From Gammaproteobacteria bacterium (GTDB taxonomy: Bacteria > Pseudomonadota > Gammaproteobacteria > Competibacterales > Competibacteraceae), in the NCBI GenBank assembly GCA_020047885.1, contig JAIFNF010000247.1, positions 1-8,471 on the forward strand: a DNA stretch of 8,471 nucleotides, in the 5' to 3' direction. The notes below the pieces were generated by a model. The model saw only the letters and a program-made list of their open reading frames with translations. It made no database searches and had not been told where the DNA came from. Each line of letters opens with the position of its first letter. The first letter of the stretch is position 1. Below are positions 1-6,571 of the stretch, piece by piece. The translations under genes were made by a program, and so were the position numbers.

Positions 1-145
1 ACTCATCTGGCAAGGCTCGTTGCATGGGCGGCCGGGTCGCCACCACCGTTTGAGAGACGAATCCGGTTTGATTGACCAGTCGCTGGCCTTCGTCGGTTAA
101 CGCAAACTCCATAAAAATATAGCCGCATGGATCAGAATTCAGCAC
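1..145 (-). pseudogene. 5'-truncated PstS-like substrate-binding protein fragment (runs off left edge)
   Basis: The minus-strand frame is open from a TGA at 194-196 to the left edge. From an in-frame GTG (143-145) or ATG (110-112) it reads as the end of a phosphate-binding-type periplasmic domain: MEFALTDEGQRLVNQTGF followed by VSQTVVATRPPMQRALPDE. The 'FALTDEGQ...V...GFV' signature is typical of the last part of the PstS/PBP-like domain, and the following residues resemble the linker of proteins that join this domain to a C-terminal OmpA domain (recalled, not searched). The roughly 250 residues that should precede this motif, including the signal peptide, are absent, because DNA to the right is yejB on the other strand. 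I infer a gene remnant at a rearrangement junction. A short real gene starting at 112 or 145 is less likely. Confidence 0.45.
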
Positions 146-195
146 TATAGCGCTGTATCCTCCCCACCTGACGCCAACACATTCCCAAATATCTC

Positions 196-1302
196 ATGTA
201 TGCCTACTTCCTCAGCCGTCTGGCGCTGATTCCACTGACCCTGCTGGGTATCATCGCCATCAATTTCGCCATTGTGCAAATCGCCCCCGGTGGCCCCGTG
301 GAACAGTTGCTGGCGCAACTCCGGCATACCGCCGTCTCCGCAACTGCCCGCGTGGGTGGTGGGGAAGGCGTAGAAGCTGGCGGTACGGCAACGGCACCCG
401 GCGGCGGAACCGGTGCGGGCGCTTACCGTGGCGCACAGGGTCTGGATCCCACGTTCATCGCGGAACTGAACCGCCAGTTCGGTTTTGACCAACCGGCTTA
501 TGTGCGCTTCGGGCGGATGATCGGCGACTACCTGACCTTCGATCTGGGGACGAGCTACTTTCGCGACCGGGCGGTGCTGGATCTGGTGCTGGATAAATTG
601 CCCGTCTCCATCTCGCTGGGCGTCTGGACTACCCTGCTGATTTATATGATCTCGATTCCGGTGGGCATCGCTAAAGCGGTGCGCGATGGTTCCCGTTTTG
701 ATGTATTGAGCAGCGCGGCGGTGATCATCGGTTACGCTATTCCTGCGTTTCTGTTCGCTATTCTGCTGATTATCCTGTTCGCGGGCGGGCGCTATCTGGA
801 CTGGTTTCCGTTGCGGGGATTGACTTCGGACAACTGGGCGGATTTAAGCTGGCCCGCCCGCATTCTGGATTATTTCTGGCATCTGGCGCTGCCCGTAACG
901 GCGATGGTGATTGGCGGTTTCGCCTCGCTGACCATGCTAACCAAAAACGCTTTCCTGGATGAGATTAACAAGCAGTATGTCGTCACCGCCCGCGCCAAGG
1001 GTCTCAGCGAGCATCAGGTGCTGTACGGTCATGTGTTCCGCAACGCCATGTTGCTGGTCATCGCCGGCTTTCCCGCCACGCTGGTCGGCATGTTGTTTAC
1101 CGGGTCGCTGCTGATTGAAGTCATCTTTTCGCTAGACGGGCTGGGCTTGCTGGGGTTTGAGGCGGTGGTGAAGCGGGATTATCCGGTGATGTTCGGAACG
1201 CTGTATGTGTTCAGCCTGATTGGCCTGTTGCTGAATCTGGTCAGCGATATGACCTATCACCTGATTGATCCACGGATTGATTTCTCGGCGCGGACGGGAT
1301 GA
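196..1302 (+). CDS. yejB: YejB-type peptide ABC transporter permease
   Basis: Inner-membrane permease of a binding-protein-dependent (Dpp/Opp-type) importer. In E. coli YejABEF takes up peptides, including microcin C. The 368 residues match the usual YejB length of about 364. The N-terminus is one membrane helix followed by the hallmark [15 protein letters not shown], then a long Gly-rich periplasmic insert (about residues 50-85) ending in YRGAQGLDP. The BPD_transp_1 domain follows, with several membrane helices and the ATPase-contacting EAA loop at about residues 256-285 ([12 protein letters not shown]...[10 protein letters not shown]). It ends [19 protein letters not shown], then IDPRIDF. 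The ATG at 196 aligns with the known N-terminus, but no Shine-Dalgarno precedes it. Normal partners yejA (upstream) and yejE/yejF (downstream) are missing here, so the gene is an orphan unless they lie elsewhere. Its last 62 bp overlap trmO tail to tail. Confidence 0.93.
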   Translation: MYAYFLSRLALIPLTLLGIIAINFAIVQIAPGGPVEQLLAQLRHTAVSATARVGGGEGVEAGGTATAPGGGTGAGAYRGAQGLDPTFIAELNRQFGFDQPAYVRFGRMIGDYLTFDLGTSYFRDRAVLDLVLDKLPVSISLGVWTTLLIYMISIPVGIAKAVRDGSRFDVLSSAAVIIGYAIPAFLFAILLIILFAGGRYLDWFPLRGLTSDNWADLSWPARILDYFWHLALPVTAMVIGGFASLTMLTKNAFLDEINKQYVVTARAKGLSEHQVLYGHVFRNAMLLVIAGFPATLVGMLFTGSLLIEVIFSLDGLGLLGFEAVVKRDYPVMFGTLYVFSLIGLLLNLVSDMTYHLIDPRIDFSARTG

Positions 1303-1984
1303 TGTCGATGACATAAGCGGTAGCGCCGCGTATTTCCCAGTGCAGGTCGAAATCGTAGAGTTTCATGCCGTAGCGTTTTGGGGTAACACGCTCCCGCTCG
1401 TAGGCCGGACGGGGATCCTGACGCAGAATCCCGGTGATCAATGCCCGCAAATCGCCATGGGGACAGGCCGCGCAAAACCGCTCGGCTGACGGACTGAACT
1501 CAACGCTCAACGCTATCTCTGGCGCCTCCGCAGCGAAGCCGCCGACAGCGTCGGGAATATGGTCGGCGTAGGGCACATAGGGTTTAATGTCGAGTACCGG
1601 CGTGCCGTCCAGCAGATCCACCCCCGCCAGATGCAGCACCACCCGGCCTTGATCCGTCTCAATGCGCTCTAGGCGCACCGCTGACAGGCCGATGGGATTG
1701 GGTCGGAAGGGGGAACGGGTGGCGAAGACGCCCAGGCGCTGGTTGCCGCCGAGACGCGGGGGGCGCACCGTCGGTTGCCATTGTCCCGCCGGTATCCCGT
1801 GGAAGACGAAGATCAGCCACAGGTGCGAAAAGCCTGTCAGACCCCGCACCGCTTCGGGCGAATCGTAGGGCGGCAACAGTTCCAGTGTCGCCCGCGCCTC
1901 GGGAACCAGACCCGCCTGCCGGGGAATGCCGAACTTCTCCCGGAAGCACGAGTGGATCATGCCAATCGGCGTGCATGAGAACAT
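1241..1984 (-). CDS. trmO: tRNA (adenine(37)-N6)-methyltransferase TrmO
   Basis: TsaA/YaeB/VirR-family enzyme that uses S-adenosylmethionine to methylate N6 of t6A37 in tRNA-Thr(GGU), giving m6t6A. The 247 residues cover the whole family: N-terminal PIGMIHS and FGIPRQAGL (residues 6-26), [18 protein letters not shown] (45-62), the cofactor-pocket segment [20 protein letters not shown] (74-93) with RPNPIGLS after it, and [16 protein letters not shown] (126-141). The C-terminal part has DPRPAYERE and YDFDLHWEI as in E. coli TsaA (235 aa). The last 14 or so residues (from about PSAPRNQ) go beyond the usual end and are encoded opposite the yejB tail, so the original stop may have been lost. The ATG follows the corA stop directly (TAGATG), implying translational coupling in a corA-trmO operon. 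Confidence 0.95.
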   Translation of the reverse strand: MFSCTPIGMIHSCFREKFGIPRQAGLVPEARATLELLPPYDSPEAVRGLTGFSHLWLIFVFHGIPAGQWQPTVRPPRLGGNQRLGVFATRSPFRPNPIGLSAVRLERIETDQGRVVLHLAGVDLLDGTPVLDIKPYVPYADHIPDAVGGFAAEAPEIALSVEFSPSAERFCAACPHGDLRALITGILRQDPRPAYERERVTPKRYGMKLYDFDLHWEIRGATAYVIDIIPSAPRNQSVDQSGDRSYR

Positions 1985-2953
1985 CTACAGCCAACCGGCT
2001 TTTTTCAGCGAGCGGTACAGCAACAGGCACACGACGGCCACGCCACCCATGACCGTGGGATAACCATACCACCACTGCAATTCCGGCATCACTGCGAAGT
2101 TCATCCCATAGACGCTGAACACCATGGTCGGCACCGCCAGCATGGCTCCCCAGCCCGCCAGCCGTTTGGTGGCTTCATTCTGCCGGGCGCCGCTCAGCGA
2201 CAGGCTGATCTGCAAGGTCATGCCCAGCGTCTCCCGGAGGCTGTCCACGGCCTCGTTGATGCGCAGGGCGTGATCATGGACATCCCGGAAATAGGGCCGG
2301 ATGTCGTCGGGAATCTGGCGGGCAAAAACGTCCGTTTGCAGATAGTTGCAGACTTCCACCATCGGCGCGGCGGCGCGGCGTACTTCCGCCAGCTTGCGTT
2401 TCAAATCGTAAAGGCGGCTGATGTCGTTTTGATGGAAATCGCCCTTAAAGAACCGCTCCTCCACATTCTCAACAATATCGTCCAGTTCATCGAGCGTCGG
2501 GAAGTAGTTGTCCACCACGAAATCCAGGATGGCGTACAGCACGAATCCTGGCCCTTTGCGCAACAGATCAGGATGGCTTTCACAACGGGCGCGCACTGCT
2601 GCATAGGACAGCGAAGCGCCGTGCCGCACCGAGACCAGATAGCGCGGCCCGACAAACAGATGGGTTTCGCCAAAATCGATTTGGCCGTCCTGGATCTGGA
2701 CTGTCCGCAACACAATGAACAGGCCGTCGCCGTACAGTTCTACCTTGGGACGCTGATGGGCGTGATGCGCATCTTCAGCCGCTAGTTCATGGAGGCCAAA
2801 TAACGCCTGAACTTGCTCCATCAACGCCTGACCCGGCTCACGCAATCCTAGCCAGACGAAGGTATCCGGTTGTTCCTGCAATGCTGGAATCTGCTCCAGC
2901 GGGATGTCCGGCAGTTTGCGACCGTCGGCGTAGCCGACACAATTGACGATCAT
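1985..2953 (-). CDS. corA: CorA-family magnesium/cobalt transport protein
   Basis: Pentameric inner-membrane Mg2+ channel of the CorA/MIT superfamily. It has a large cytoplasmic N-terminal domain (about residues 1-255) with FVWLGLREP, a long helical stalk (LDELDDIVENVEERFF onward), and two C-terminal membrane helices. The selectivity-filter motif YGMNF (GMN at 283-285) closes the first helix and is followed by the periplasmic loop MPELQWWYGYP and a second helix ending in the basic tail RSLKKAGWL. From the chosen ATG (2951-2953) it is 322 residues, close to E. coli CorA (316), and begins MIVNCVGYADGRK as many family members do. An in-frame ATG at 3023-3025 would add 24 residues and overlap the upstream gene by 56 bp; I prefer the shorter form, though neither start has a clear Shine-Dalgarno. 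It lies 16 bp after the hydrolase gene and directly before trmO. Confidence 0.93.
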   Translation of the reverse strand: MIVNCVGYADGRKLPDIPLEQIPALQEQPDTFVWLGLREPGQALMEQVQALFGLHELAAEDAHHAHQRPKVELYGDGLFIVLRTVQIQDGQIDFGETHLFVGPRYLVSVRHGASLSYAAVRARCESHPDLLRKGPGFVLYAILDFVVDNYFPTLDELDDIVENVEERFFKGDFHQNDISRLYDLKRKLAEVRRAAAPMVEVCNYLQTDVFARQIPDDIRPYFRDVHDHALRINEAVDSLRETLGMTLQISLSLSGARQNEATKRLAGWGAMLAVPTMVFSVYGMNFAVMPELQWWYGYPTVMGGVAVVCLLLYRSLKKAGWL

Positions 2954-2969
2954 TGAAAGGGGATTGGGA

Positions 2970-3674
2970 TCAGTGGGAATACGAAGGCGAGCGCGGTTCC
3001 GGTCGGTAGGGTTCTTCACGGTCATGGAGATGCATCCGGTATTCGACGAACCCCGGGCAGTCGTCGAAGTGCAGGAAGGGATTACCGGCGAGTTGTTCGA
3101 CCATCGTCGTCGTCGGGGTAATGCCGTAATTATGGCCGGGGCGAATCACGGTATCCTCGGGCAACCGTTCGCCCAGGCGGCGCAGGCTCTGGTACATCTG
3201 CTCCGGGTCGCCGCCGCGCAGATCGCAGCGGCCACAGCCGAACACGAACAGCGTGTCGCCGGTCAGCACTTGATTGCCGATCTGGTAACAGGCTGAACCC
3301 GGCGTATGGCCGGGGGTGTGGAGGATTTCAATCTCGGTTTCGCCCAGCCGGATACGGTCGCCGCCGTCATGCAGGGTTGGCAAATCGGCATAACGGTCCC
3401 AGAATGCCGCCTCGGCGCGCAGCAGATGCAGTTGTGCATCGCTGGCGTTGAGCACGGCTTCAACCCCGTTGATATGGTCAAAGTGGCTATGGGTCAGCAG
3501 AATGTCGGTAATCTGCAACCCGCGCCGTTCCGTCACGGCCAGAATCGCCGGTACGTCCCAGGCCGGATCGACGATTGCGGCGCGATCCGTGGCGTGGTCG
3601 TGGATGATGTAGATGAAATTGCCCATGCGCCCCAGTTCCAGGGCGTGGATCGTATGGTGCGCGGCGTCGGTCAT
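2970..3674 (-). CDS. Metallo-beta-lactamase-fold hydrolase (glyoxalase II-like)
   Basis: Zinc (or iron) hydrolase of the GloB-like metallo-beta-lactamase superfamily, probably cytoplasmic. From this start it is 234 residues with the complete metal-binding set: THSHFDH (H62, H64, D66, H67), HTPGHTPGS (H123), LTGDTLF (D140) and RPGHNYG (H181). Family members include hydroxyacylglutathione hydrolases and persulfide dioxygenases, and the substrate cannot be decided from sequence alone. I chose the ATG at 3672-3674 because AGGAA (minus strand, 3682-3686) sits 7 nt upstream. An in-frame ATG at 3704 would add 10 residues and has no ribosome-binding site. It is the first gene of the cluster hydrolase-corA-trmO and divergent from the Mth938-like gene, 131 bp away. 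Confidence 0.9.
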   Translation of the reverse strand: MTDAAHHTIHALELGRMGNFIYIIHDHATDRAAIVDPAWDVPAILAVTERRGLQITDILLTHSHFDHINGVEAVLNASDAQLHLLRAEAAFWDRYADLPTLHDGGDRIRLGETEIEILHTPGHTPGSACYQIGNQVLTGDTLFVFGCGRCDLRGGDPEQMYQSLRRLGERLPEDTVIRPGHNYGITPTTTMVEQLAGNPFLHFDDCPGFVEYRMHLHDREEPYRPEPRSPSYSH

Positions 3675-3717
3675 CGAACAATTCCTGCGGTGCGGTTGGA
3701 ACATTAATGGCGGCGGT

Positions 3718-3735
3718 GATTCATAATGATGAATC
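3718..3735. promoter_or_regulatory. Perfect inverted repeat in a divergent promoter region
   Basis: GATTCATaatgATGAATC is a 7-bp perfect inverted repeat with a 4-nt centre, between the divergent hydrolase and Mth938-like genes. It is AT-rich against a GC-rich background and lies 44 bp upstream of the hydrolase start, where a repressor or activator could sit. An operator is an inference; the sequence only shows the symmetry. It is not followed by a T tract in either direction, so an intrinsic terminator is unlikely. Confidence 0.3.
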
Positions 3736-3805
3736 GCTACGCTTATGACGGGTTGGCGATCATCGAACCCCTTGGCTACTTTACCCCCGTTCAGAGGGAT
3801 TTTTC

Positions 3806-4186
3806 ATGCGTTTCAGTCTCGACACTGTTGATGCCCAGACTTATTTCATTAAAGGCTACGGGCCGGGTTGGGTCAATATCAATGAGCAGGAAATTCGTCG
3901 CAGCGTGATTGTTGCCCCGGATCGGTTGCTGACCGACTGGCCGCCACAGACGGTTGCGGATTTGGAAGCAGCGCACTTTGACGCCTTGCTGGGGCTGGAT
4001 GTGGAGGTCGTTCTGCTCGGTACCGGCGAACGGCAACGTTTTCCCCATCCGAAATTGACGGGGGTGTTGCTGGCGCACGGCATCGGCGTCGAGGTGATGG
4101 ATACTTTCGCGGCCTGCCGGACGTACAACATCCTCATGGTGGAAGGTCGCCGGGTGGCTGCGGCTTTGCTGATGATGGCGGATTAA
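3806..4186 (+). CDS. Mth938-like domain protein (DUF498/DUF598)
   Basis: A 126-residue cytoplasmic protein filling a single Mth938-like domain. It shows the family pattern: GYGPGWVNINEQEI near residue 17, a central DVEVVLLGTGERQRFP, and the C-terminal GIGVEVMDTFAACRTYNILM plus EGRRVAAALLM. Family members include human NDUFAF3, a complex I assembly factor; the bacterial role is not established, so no function is assigned. The ATG is preceded by AGAGGGA (3793-3799) at 6 nt, a good ribosome-binding site. A weak promoter-like pair lies upstream: TTGGCG (3753-3758), 18-nt spacer, TACTTT (3777-3782). The gene is monocistronic here and converges on rpoS across a hairpin-rich 183-bp gap. Confidence 0.88.
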   Translation: MRFSLDTVDAQTYFIKGYGPGWVNINEQEIRRSVIVAPDRLLTDWPPQTVADLEAAHFDALLGLDVEVVLLGTGERQRFPHPKLTGVLLAHGIGVEVMDTFAACRTYNILMVEGRRVAAALLMMAD

Positions 4187-4225
4187 CGCCTTTCAACTTG
4201 AATGGCCGACCTCGCGAACCACCCC

Positions 4226-4261
4226 GGCGCTTCGCGCCACCCCTCCTTATCCAAGGAGGGG
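4226..4261. repeat. Two adjacent hairpins in the convergent intergenic region
   Basis: GGCGC-ttc-GCGCC (4226-4238) is followed at once by CCCCTCCTT-atcc-AAGGAGGGG (4240-4261), a perfect 9-bp stem. It lies between the convergent ends of the Mth938-like gene and rpoS, so the stems could end transcription from either side or block 3' exonucleases. There is no good T tract, so I describe it as an interspersed hairpin repeat rather than a classical terminator. It resembles dispersed intergenic repeats in other GC-rich proteobacteria (recalled, not searched). Confidence 0.5.
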
Positions 4262-4320
4262 AATTCTGAAGTCCGGCGATCATCGGGAAAAGCGATACGT
4301 TAGAAAGCGATGCCCTCCGG

Positions 4321-4360
4321 GTTCCCCCCTTTGGCAAAGGGGGGTTAGGGGGGATTTGGG
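4321..4360 (+). repeat. REP-like unit, copy 1
   Basis: The core is the perfect stem CCCCCCTTT-ggc-AAAGGGGGG (4324-4344), followed by TTA and GGGGGGATTTGGG. The same ~40-nt unit recurs in reverse orientation at 5721-5760 with about 4 differences, and in a more diverged forward copy at 5669-5706, so this is a repeated element. A hairpin followed by a conserved short 'head' is the architecture of REP/BIME sequences, which RAYT transposases mobilise in other bacteria; no RAYT gene is in the window. The copy ends 10 bp past the rpoS stop and may stabilise or end the rpoS message. Confidence 0.7.
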
Positions 4361-4369
4361 AAGGGACGG

Positions 4370-5395
4370 CTACAGAAAATCCTGGCAGAACCCTTCACTT
4401 TCGAGGATTTTACGCAGGCGCCGCAGGGCATCGATCTGAATCTGCCGCACCCGTTCGCGGGTGACGCCGATTTCATTGCCGACTTGTTCCAAGGTGGCTT
4501 TTTCCACGCCGCATAACCCAAACCGCCGCTTGACGACGATCTGTTGCTTGTCGTTCAACTGCTCAAGCCAGGTGTCCAGCTTTTCGTTGAGGTCAACGTC
4601 CTGTAGTAATTGCAGGGGATCGGCGTTGTTGTCGTCGGGAATGGCGTCCAGCAGGGAACGGTCTTCATCCTTGCCGATGGGCGTGTCCACCGACGCGACC
4701 CGTTCGTTAAGTTGCAGCATCCGTTTCACTTCCACCACCGATTTGCCCATGGCCTGGGCGACGTCATCCGCGGTGGGTTCGTGATCGAGCGTCTGCGCTA
4801 ATTGCCGGGCGGTGCGCAGATAGCCGTTGATTTCCTTGATGATGTGGATCGGCAGGCGGATGGTGCGGGTCTGGTTCATCAACGCCCGCTCGATGGTTTG
4901 CCGAATCCACCAGGTGGCGTAGGTCGAAAAGCGGAAGCCGCGTTCGGGATCGAATTTTTCGACGGCGTGGATCAGGCCCAGGTTGCCTTCTTCAATCAAG
5001 TCCAGCAGGCTGAGACCGCGATTCATGTAGCGGCGGGCGATTTTCACGACCAGCCGCAAATTGCTTTCAACCATGCGATTGCGGGCGGCGGCGTCGCCCT
5101 GAATGGATCGACGGGCGAAATAGACTTCCTCCTGGGCGGTGAGCAAGGGCGAAAAGCCAATTTCGCTCAGGTACATCCGGGTGGCGTCCAGTTCCTCCAG
5201 GGTGACTTCGCGGGGAGTGATGGCCGGGGCAGACCAAGCGGGAGTCTCTGCGATCTCCTCCAGTCCTTCGTCTACGGCCAGTAGCCCTTCTTCGGTCTCT
5301 TCCAGCTTGTCTTCATCTAGCAGGGGATCGTCCATGATCAGTTCTTCATCGCTGACCACTGCTTCTTGCCGACAGGCACTGATCCGTCGAGACAT
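4370..5395 (-). CDS. rpoS: RNA polymerase sigma factor RpoS (sigma-38)
   Basis: Sigma-70-family factor that directs RNA polymerase to stationary-phase and general stress promoters. From this start it is 341 residues (E. coli 330). It has an acidic N-terminal extension (about 15-60), region 1.2 ([20 protein letters not shown], 70-89), region 2 ([53 protein letters not shown]; 110-175), region 3 ([20 protein letters not shown] on) and region 4 with its helix-turn-helix ([20 protein letters not shown], 301-320). HIIKEIN and the [11 protein letters not shown] context favour RpoS over RpoD or RpoH, and there is no long RpoD-type region 1.1 or non-conserved insert. I chose the ATG at 5393-5395 because GGAGG (5402-5406) lies 6 nt upstream; the frame stays open for 45 more codons without such a site. 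The usual upstream neighbours pcm and nlpD are missing: surE is 378 bp away. Confidence 0.95.
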   Translation of the reverse strand: MSRRISACRQEAVVSDEELIMDDPLLDEDKLEETEEGLLAVDEGLEEIAETPAWSAPAITPREVTLEELDATRMYLSEIGFSPLLTAQEEVYFARRSIQGDAAARNRMVESNLRLVVKIARRYMNRGLSLLDLIEEGNLGLIHAVEKFDPERGFRFSTYATWWIRQTIERALMNQTRTIRLPIHIIKEINGYLRTARQLAQTLDHEPTADDVAQAMGKSVVEVKRMLQLNERVASVDTPIGKDEDRSLLDAIPDDNNADPLQLLQDVDLNEKLDTWLEQLNDKQQIVVKRRFGLCGVEKATLEQVGNEIGVTRERVRQIQIDALRRLRKILESEGFCQDFL

Positions 5396-5465
5396 CGATA
5401 ACCTCCGAGACGCTTCGCTTGGTGGAACTTCAATAGTGACGCTGGAGCCGTGGTCGGCTGGCGTC

Positions 5466-5483
5466 TTTTGTTTATTATTTTTT
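5466..5483 (-). promoter_or_regulatory. Candidate Hfq-binding (AAN)4 motif in the rpoS leader
   Basis: On the rpoS sense strand the leader contains AAAAAATAATAAACAAAA, about 70-90 nt before the start codon. It holds an A6 run and the contiguous triplets AAA-AAT-AAT-AAA, which fit the ARN pattern bound by the distal face of Hfq. The E. coli rpoS leader has both an A6 and an (AAN)4 element that load Hfq for activation by DsrA, RprA and ArcZ. The stretch stands out sharply from the GC-rich surroundings. The Hfq role is inferred; I did not find a convincing stem sequestering the ribosome-binding site by eye. Confidence 0.5.
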
Positions 5484-5600
5484 ACTGGTCGCTGGTGCCA
5501 GCAGGGGCAGGTCGGTGGTCGTAGCGCCACCTTGGGTCTTGCCCGCGTCGGAAAAGGGCGGATGATGCGCGTCCTTGCTCCGCATTGAAAACGCGGGGGG

Positions 5601-5630
5601 ATAATAAGCTTTTCAAAAGCGGTAAGTCTA
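5601..5630 (-). promoter_or_regulatory. Candidate rpoS promoter
   Basis: Reading the minus strand, TAGACT (5625-5630, 4 of 6 to the -35 consensus) and TATTAT (5601-5606, 5 of 6 to the -10) are separated by 18 nt. Initiation near 5594 would give a leader of about 200 nt before rpoS. The spacer contains a perfect inverted repeat, GCTTTT-c-AAAAGC (5608-5620), which could be an operator. The site lies between the REP pair and rpoS, so rpoS need not depend on read-through from surE. Confidence 0.4.
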
Positions 5631-5650
5631 GCCGGGCAGGGGGTGGTTTT

Positions 5651-5781
5651 GATTCATGAAGCGTTCATCTCCCCTCTTTGAAAAAGGGGGGCCGGGGGGG
5701 ATTTGGCACCAGCAACGGGACCCAAATCCCCCCTAACTCCTCTTTGCTAAAGGGGGGACTGAATGGTTACGATTCATGAAG
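5651..5781. repeat. REP-pair (BIME-like) element flanked by 11-bp direct repeats
   Basis: GATTCATGAAG occurs at 5651-5661 and again at 5771-5781, enclosing 109 bp. Inside are two REP-like units pointing at each other: a forward unit (5669-5706) and a reverse unit (5721-5760, near-identical to the copy at 4321-4360). Their heads form a 12-bp perfect inverted repeat, GGGGGGATTTGG (5695-5706) with CCAAATCCCCCC (5722-5733), around a 15-nt loop. The direct repeats look like a target-site duplication, which would make this a small non-autonomous mobile element; they could also be part of the repeat itself. The right-hand direct repeat covers the surE stop codon. The RNA would fold into a strong structure just after surE. 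The rest of the surE-rpoS gap (5396-5650) holds the rpoS leader and promoter; I see no gene in it. Confidence 0.6.
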
Positions 5782-6523
5782 TACGATTGAGCCACTGGTT
5801 TAACCCCTCAATGGCATTGTGGCGGGTTAGATCGACATGCAGGGGGGTGATGGAGACATAGCCGTTGCGCACGGCGTGGAAGTCGGTGCCGGGGCCAGCT
5901 TCTTGTTCGGGACCGGCGGGACCGACCCAGTAGATCGGTCGGCCACGCGGGTCGGTGCTTTTGATGACGGGTTCGGATTTGTGGCGCTGGCCGAGCCGGG
6001 TGGCCTGGATGCCGGCTATTTGTTCCCAGGGGCAATCGGGAACATTGACGTTGAGGAGGGTGTCCGGCGGGAGAGGGCGTTCTCGCAGCAGGCGCACCAG
6101 CCAGACGGCGATGCGGGCGGCAGTGGCGAGGTGCTGGGGTTGGAATGAGGCTTGGGATAGGGCGATGGCAGGTAGCCCGAGGAAGCGGCCTTCCATGGCG
6201 GCGGCGACGGTGCCGGAGTAGATGACGTCGTCGCCCAAATTGGGGCCGTGGTTGATGCCGGAGATGACCATGTCCGGCTCCGGGTCGAGCAGGCCGGTGA
6301 TGGCGAGGTGAACGCAGTCGGTGGGGGTGCCTTCGACGCTGTAGAATCCCGGTTGTTGTTCGGTGACGTAGAGGGGATTTTTCAGGCTGAGGGAGTTGCT
6401 GGCACCGCTGCGGTCGCGGTCCGGGGCGACGACGATGACTTCGGCGACTTCGCGCAGGGCGGCGGCCAGGGAGAGGAGGCCGGGGGCTTGGTAGCCGTCG
6501 TCGTTACTGACCAAAATGCGCAT
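5774..6523 (-). CDS. surE: 5'/3'-nucleotidase SurE
   Basis: Metal-dependent nucleoside monophosphate phosphatase of the SurE family; the E. coli enzyme also cleaves short polyphosphate and is tied to stationary-phase survival. The 249 residues match the usual length (253 in E. coli). Active-site residues are in their family positions: D8 and D9 in [11 protein letters not shown]39 in [11 protein letters not shown], and N91/N95 in [13 protein letters not shown], followed by [22 protein letters not shown] (64-74) and the C-terminal [12 protein letters not shown] are also typical. AAAGGA (6532-6537) lies 8 nt before the chosen ATG. An ATG one codon earlier (6524-6526) is equally in frame, giving MMRIL. 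The frame is open further upstream but would run into the Smr gene. It is probably the first gene upstream of rpoS in the ancestral surE-pcm-nlpD-rpoS order. Confidence 0.95.
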   Translation of the reverse strand: MRILVSNDDGYQAPGLLSLAAALREVAEVIVVAPDRDRSGASNSLSLKNPLYVTEQQPGFYSVEGTPTDCVHLAITGLLDPEPDMVISGINHGPNLGDDVIYSGTVAAAMEGRFLGLPAIALSQASFQPQHLATAARIAVWLVRLLRERPLPPDTLLNVNVPDCPWEQIAGIQATRLGQRHKSEPVIKSTDPRGRPIYWVGPAGPEQEAGPGTDFHAVRNGYVSITPLHVDLTRHNAIEGLNQWLNRTS

Positions 6524-6571
6524 CATGGTGATCCTTTGGTGCAAAGTGTTGTGACTTCCAGTGAGGCGTTG

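Noticed and set aside
145..492. Minus-strand 115-codon frame opposite yejB
   Set aside because: Antisense to the strongly supported yejB; composition is that of a shadow frame.
4321..4360. Intrinsic terminator of rpoS
   Set aside because: The stem is strong, but on the rpoS strand it is not followed by a T tract, and the same unit occurs upstream of rpoS, so a repeat is the better description.
5396..5530. 45-codon upstream extension of rpoS
   Set aside because: GGAGG sits 6 nt before the ATG at 5395, and the extension has a composition unlike the protein, including Asn/Lys codons from the A-rich motif.
5475..5585. 36-codon upstream ORF in the rpoS leader ([11 protein letters not shown]...)
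   Set aside because: No ribosome-binding site, no recognisable family, and its stop simply falls in the A-rich motif. A leader peptide is possible but unsupported.
6248..6550. In-frame upstream extension of the smrA frame across surE
   Set aside because: It is the mirror of surE coding sequence, rich in Gly/Val/Asp; the ATG at 6572 has its own GAGG site.
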